Assembly: GCA_021785115.1 (NCBI GenBank)
Contig: JAJYGO010000297.1
Span: 1 to 8,889, forward strand
DNA length: 8,889 nucleotides
Direction of reading: 5' to 3'
Source of the DNA: Chloroflexota bacterium
Lineage (GTDB): Bacteria; Chloroflexota; Limnocylindria; Limnocylindrales; CSP1-4
Positions 6,610-8,889 of this stretch are shown in pieces. The notes beneath the pieces were generated by a model that did not search any database, was not told where the DNA came from, and worked only from the letters and a program-made list of their open reading frames with translations. The position numbers and the translations under genes were made by a program. The first letter of the stretch is position 1. Each line of letters starts with the position of its first letter.

Positions 6610-6629
6610 GTGTAAGTTGGGGCCCTTGA
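6610..6629 (+). repeat. Candidate left end of an IS256-type element
   Basis: GTGTAAGTTGGGGCCCTTGA lies about 65 bases before the transposase start, where the left inverted repeat of an IS256 element is expected, and GTGTAA is a frequent part of such ends. No matching inverted copy was found downstream, in keeping with a truncated element. Imperfect 12-base repeats (CAACGCGTGGTG at 6601, CACCGCGTGGTC at 6641) flank it. Confidence 0.3.
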
Positions 6630-6693
6630 CGGCGAGGGTCACCGCGTGGTCTTCCAGTGAGTGTCTGACGTTCACCAGGAAGGGACCCACGCG

Positions 6694-6945
6694 ATGACCG
6701 AACCGAGGATGGCACTCCTGTCCGCTCTCGAACAGGCCTCCAGCGCCGCCGAGCCCGACGTGCTGCGCGACGCCCTGCGCTGGGCGATCGTGGAGCTGAT
6801 GGGGGCCGACGTGACGACACAGCTCGGGGCGGCGCCCCACGAGCGGACGCCCGACCGGACCGGGTACCGCAACGGGTACCGGACTCGCCCCTTCGACTCC
6901 CGCATGGGCGCCCTCGAGCTCGCCATCCCCAGGACCCGGCGGATG
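6694..6945 (+). pseudogene. IS256 (mutator-type) transposase, N-terminal fragment
   Basis: The ATG at 6694 has AGGAAGGG nine bases upstream (6677-6684). The product begins MTEPRMALLSALEQASSAAE, then VLRDALRWAIVELMGADVTT and QLGAAPHERTPDRTGYRNGY, ending FDSRMGALELAIPRTRR. This is the N-terminal domain of IS256-family transposases: the helical start, the E-RT--RNGYR motif and the (V/L)EL-IP-(L/T)R strand. After about 6945 the text stops matching; expected LEPRR and RGVSTR stretches are absent, as are the whole DDE catalytic core and the C-terminus. About four fifths of a ~400-residue protein is gone. The frame stays open to 7260 but the tail is unlike the family. The element is inactive. Confidence 0.8.
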
Positions 6946-7083
6946 CGGACGTCAGAACGAAGCGGTCCAGCGTCGCAGGCTGTCATTCGCCTGCTAGCTC
7001 CAGCCCGCGCGGGTCTTGGTGGCGACGTCTGCGGTCAGGGCCCCGCGAGCGCGGCGCACTGGCGGCGTCGAACCCGAGGCTGG

Positions 7084-7106
7084 GGCACCTCAGGGCATGG
7101 GGTGCC
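7084..7106 (+). repeat. Stem-loop 1
   Basis: GGCACCTC (7084-7091) pairs with GGGGTGCC (7099-7106): eight pairs including one T-G wobble, around a 7-base loop. No T-run follows. Confidence 0.4.
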
Positions 7107-7153
7107 GTTAGTCACGAAGTTCTCGCCGCGCCCTCTACCGGCACAAGGTGTGC

Positions 7154-7178
7154 CGGTCCGGCCGTTGACAGCGGACCG
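7154..7178 (+). repeat. Stem-loop 2
   Basis: CGGTCCG (about 7154-7160) pairs perfectly with CGGACCG (about 7172-7178) around an 11-base loop that contains TTGACA, a perfect -35 hexamer but with no good -10 at the right distance. Confidence 0.35.
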
Positions 7179-7183
7179 CGCTT

Positions 7184-7205
7184 CGCTTGGAAGATGCTTC
7201 AAGCG
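7184..7205 (+). repeat. Stem-loop 3
   Basis: CGCTTGGAAG (7184-7193) pairs with CTTCAAGCG (7197-7205) around an ATG triloop, with one bulged G. It abuts the longer stem-loop that starts at 7205. Confidence 0.45.
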
Positions 7206-7251
7206 CGCGAGGGCTGCTGCCCAGCGCCGGGTGGGGCGGCGTCCCTCGCGC
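7205..7251 (+). repeat. Stem-loop 4, 18-base arms
   Basis: GCGCGAGGGCTGCTGCCC (7205-7222) faces GGGCGGCGTCCCTCGCGC (7234-7251) around an 11-base loop. Fifteen Watson-Crick pairs, two wobbles and one mismatch make this the strongest inverted repeat I found in the window. It is followed by AAGGG, not a T-run, so it is not a classical intrinsic terminator. It ends 66 bases before the next start codon. Confidence 0.55.
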
Positions 7252-7316
7252 AAGGGATAGCGGCCACTAGTTGAGGTCTGGCCGACCAAGTGCGCAGCGA
7301 GTTGAGGAGTCAGGCG

Positions 7317-8195
7317 ATGGACCAAGGAGTCTCGCGGCGGGTACGGAGCTTTGTCGGCGCCTGTGTGCTCGCGCTCGTGCTCGTCGGAACGACGGGTGCG
7401 CCCCGGGCGGCGGCGCAATCCGCCCCCCCCAACGACTTCTTCGCCTTCGCGACCAACGTCGCCGCGCTCCCGTTCACGGACGCCGGCGTCAACACGGCGC
7501 TGGCGGGCACCGAGCCGAACGAGCCGACCCAGAACTGCTACGGCGGGGGCGGAGTCGGGTACACGGTCTGGTACAAGCTCGTCGCCCCGGCCACGACCAC
7601 GGTGTCCGCGGTCGTGACGCCCTCGCTGGTCACGACCAACAACTACGAGGCTCTCATGGTCGCCTACCAGGGGACCGACCTGGCCGCGCTGACCCCGCTG
7701 GCGTGCGCTGGGTCGGCGGCGAGGAATGCCCCGGCGCACCTCGCGTTCCAGGTGAGCGCGGGCCAGACCTACTACGTCCAGGTGGGCTCCTACGGGTTCA
7801 CCCCGAACCAGCCGGGGATCTTCACCTTCTCGCTGAGCGCGCCATCCTCGGTCGCCTGGGCGCCCACGACCTCCGCCCTCGGGAACACGACCTCGGGGCC
7901 GTTCTCCTTCGCGACCAAGATCCAGTCCCGGGGCGGCTACATCACCTGGCGCGTCGACGGCGGGACGGCCGTGGCCGGCAAGGTGCTCGAGGTGTGGGTC
8001 TACAAGAAGTACACCGCCTACGGGAAGTGGTACGGACCGACGCTCCTTACGACCCGGCGCGCCAACGCGGACGGCGTCGCCTACCTCAACATCCGCTCGG
8101 GCGGCGTGCTCTGGATCTCGCTCCGGGCCAAGCTCCCGGCCTCGGGCACCCAGGCCGCCAGCTGGGGGCCGACCTCGATCGGCCGGTGGCGGTGA
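7317..8195 (+). CDS. Secreted protein: PANDNF/PPC-like domain plus shared C-terminal domain
   Basis: 292 residues from the ATG at 7317, chosen because GAGGAG (7304-7309) lies seven bases upstream; a GTG at 7290 lacks this. A signal peptide (about 1-34, RRVRS then a Val/Leu/Ala core, cut after APRAAA) is followed by SAPPNDFFAFATNVAALPFT (35-54). This opens a beta-sandwich domain (about 37-173) of the kind that begins PANDNFANA and includes EPNEP, TVWYKLVAPATTTVSA, MVAYQGTDLAALTPLAC and LAFQVSAGQTYYVQVGSYG. It resembles bacterial pre-peptidase C-terminal (PPC) domains, which act as exported adhesion or carbohydrate-binding modules. Residues 186-292 form a second domain that also ends the propeller protein at 786-2417. 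Two cysteines (74 and 130) may form a disulfide. It is intact, and the next gene is a tandem paralog. Confidence 0.85.
   Translation: MDQGVSRRVRSFVGACVLALVLVGTTGAPRAAAQSAPPNDFFAFATNVAALPFTDAGVNTALAGTEPNEPTQNCYGGGGVGYTVWYKLVAPATTTVSAVVTPSLVTTNNYEALMVAYQGTDLAALTPLACAGSAARNAPAHLAFQVSAGQTYYVQVGSYGFTPNQPGIFTFSLSAPSSVAWAPTTSALGNTTSGPFSFATKIQSRGGYITWRVDGGTAVAGKVLEVWVYKKYTAYGKWYGPTLLTTRRANADGVAYLNIRSGGVLWISLRAKLPASGTQAASWGPTSIGRWR
7425..7835 (+). repeat. PANDNF/PPC-like domain, copy A
   Basis: Residues 37-173 of the 7317 gene. It is similar to copy B at 8444-8866 in protein and DNA: both open APPNDFFAFAT-VAALP-TDAGV, carry LAG-EP-EP, VWY, AY-G-(D/S)LA-L, HLAFQV-AGQTYYV and FTFSL, and share long near-identical base runs at the start. 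This points to tandem gene duplication. Confidence 0.8.
7872..8192 (+). repeat. Copy 2 of the shared ~107-residue C-terminal domain
   Basis: Residues 186-292 of the 7317 gene, the counterpart of 2094-2414. Landmarks: TTSGPFSFATK, GGYITWRV, AGKVLEVWVYKK, YGKWYGP, TTRRANADGVAYLNIR, WISLRAKL and a terminal IGRWR. The domain lies last in both proteins, after unrelated N-terminal parts. Confidence 0.7.
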
Positions 8196-8332
8196 CGGGG
8201 CTGGCTGGCAGGGCGTGACGTGCGTCCGGTCCCACCTGCACGCGGTCCCGCCAGCGGGTGCGGCAGGGACGCGTGGAGTCAGTCAATCAGGGTGACACCG
8301 TTCCGGAGAAGTTCGGAAAGCGGAGGTGAGCG
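8196..8332. other. Spacer between the tandem paralogs
   Basis: 137 bases with no gene. A short inverted repeat, TTCCG (8301-8305) with CGGAA (8314-8318), lies 14 bases before the start codon of the next gene and just before its ribosome binding site. No clear terminator or promoter is seen, so the two genes may share a transcript. Confidence 0.35.
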
Positions 8333-8889
8333 ATGACAAGAACGAGAGTCCGTGCGCGAGCACGGCGTGTCGCGATCGTTCTGGCGCTGGGTCTGGCCCT
8401 CGAGTTGGCGTCGTTTGCGCCAACGATCATGGCCGCGTCCGCGCCCCCCAACGATTTCTTCGCCTTCGCCACGCAGGTCGCCGCGCTCCCGTACACCGAC
8501 GCCGGTGTCGACAACACCCTGGCGGGCAAGGAGCCGGGGGAGCCGCTCCCCAGCTGCTCCGGGCCCGGGTCGTCCTTGGGCAGCTACGGCAACAGCGTCT
8601 GGTACCGGTTCACGGCGGCCGCCGACACGACGCTCTCGGCTGCGATGCTGCCGGCCAACACGGTGTCCAACCGGATCTACCCGATCCTATCGGCCTACCG
8701 CGGCGCGTCGCTCGCATCCTTGGTCGACCTCGGCTGCTCGTCGGCGTCGAACTACAACGCCGCGGTCCACCTCGCGTTCCAGGTGGCCGCCGGGCAGACC
8801 TACTACGTTCGGGCGGCCTCGGACACCAACTACAGCTCAGGCGGCGTGTTCACCTTCTCGCTCGGCTACCAGAACCCCCCCAACGATTT
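8333..8889 (+). CDS. Secreted multi-repeat PANDNF/PPC-like protein (partial, 3' end outside)
   Basis: The ATG at 8333 has GGAGGT (8322-8327) five bases upstream. 185 full residues are visible. A signal peptide (1-35: Arg-rich start, Val/Leu/Ala core, cut near TIMAA) leads to SAPPNDFFAFATQVAALPYT and a domain (about 38-178) paralogous to that of the 7317 gene, with EPGEP, SVWYRFTAAADTTLSA, LSAYRGASLASLVDLGC, HLAFQVAAGQTYYVR and FTFSLGYQ. Instead of the shared C-terminal domain, the text goes on with NPPND at the window edge, which is the opening of another such domain. So this protein has at least two tandem copies and is longer than its neighbour. A surface adhesin or binding protein is likely by analogy with PPC-domain proteins; the exact role is unknown. 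Confidence 0.85.
   Translation, partial: MTRTRVRARARRVAIVLALGLALELASFAPTIMAASAPPNDFFAFATQVAALPYTDAGVDNTLAGKEPGEPLPSCSGPGSSLGSYGNSVWYRFTAAADTTLSAAMLPANTVSNRIYPILSAYRGASLASLVDLGCSSASNYNAAVHLAFQVAAGQTYYVRAASDTNYSSGGVFTFSLGYQNPPND
8444..8866 (+). repeat. PANDNF/PPC-like domain, copy B
   Basis: Residues 38-178 of the 8333 gene, matching copy A at 7425-7835. It has two cysteines at comparable places (75 and 135) and a slightly longer loop around PSCSGPGSSLGSYGNS. A further copy starts at 8876 (PPND) and is cut by the window end. Confidence 0.8.

Larger units (their letters stand above)
6946..7316. other. Gene-poor stretch with several stem-loops
   Basis: About 370 bases between the transposase fragment and the next gene. 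The plus frame stays open to a stop at 7258-7260, but its residues are Arg/Gly/Pro-rich and match nothing I know; the minus frame over the same bases is likewise unconvincing. Four inverted repeats lie between 7084 and 7251 (see separate entries). It is either the untranslated leader and promoter region of the 7317 gene or debris left where the transposase was cut. Confidence 0.45.

Noticed and set aside
7165..7193. TTGACA as the -35 of a promoter for the 7317 gene
   Set aside because: No acceptable -10 occurs 16 to 18 bases downstream, and the hexamer lies in the loop of a stem-loop.
6946..7260. Continuation of the IS256 transposase reading frame to its stop
   Set aside because: The residues no longer match the family and lack the catalytic core. 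The open frame is probably fortuitous in GC-rich DNA.
1..8889. CRISPR array, tRNA, rRNA, phage or toxin-antitoxin module
   Set aside because: No regularly spaced repeats, no tRNA-like T-arm sequences, and no recognisable phage, Cas, toxin or antitoxin proteins were seen on either strand.

Overview
This window is about 70% GC, with strongly GC-ending codons and GTG as well as ATG starts. Every intact gene codes for an exported, lipid-anchored or membrane-anchored protein, apart from one VanW-like protein. The style suggests a high-GC soil or freshwater bacterium; a Chloroflexota (Limnocylindria-like) or actinobacterial genome is my best guess. No rRNA, tRNA or housekeeping gene is present to settle this.

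Layout. At 1-43 the minus strand carries the start of a zinc-ribbon protein that runs off the window. Next comes a scrambled minus-strand coding remnant (84-245) and the decayed 3' part of an IS481/IS3-like DDE transposase (260-663, two frameshifts). A secreted six-bladed Asp-box propeller protein follows (786-2417), then the orphaned 3' end of a winged-helix regulator (2505-2717). Three minus-strand genes (5143 to 2738) form a probable operon: a 420-residue lipoprotein, a small single-pass membrane protein and a 186-residue lipoprotein. Divergent from them is a full-length VanW-family gene (5467-6288) with none of the other vancomycin-resistance genes nearby. A possible broken minus-strand gene (6285-6546) and the 5' fragment of an IS256-type transposase (6694 to about 6945) lie downstream. 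About 370 bases without a recognisable gene follow and contain several stem-loops. The window ends with two paralogous secreted proteins in tandem (7317-8195 and 8333 onward), built from a PANDNF/PPC-like beta domain.

The most interesting signal is modular. The propeller protein (786-2417) and the first PPC-like protein (7317-8195) have unrelated N-terminal parts but end in what looks like the same ~107-residue domain. This suggests a lineage-specific C-terminal module for surface display, wall attachment or secretion. With the lipoproteins and VanW, the window reads as an envelope or surface-protein island whose boundaries have been reworked by insertion sequences. I see no CRISPR array, phage module or defence system, and no clear evidence of a new enzymatic system.
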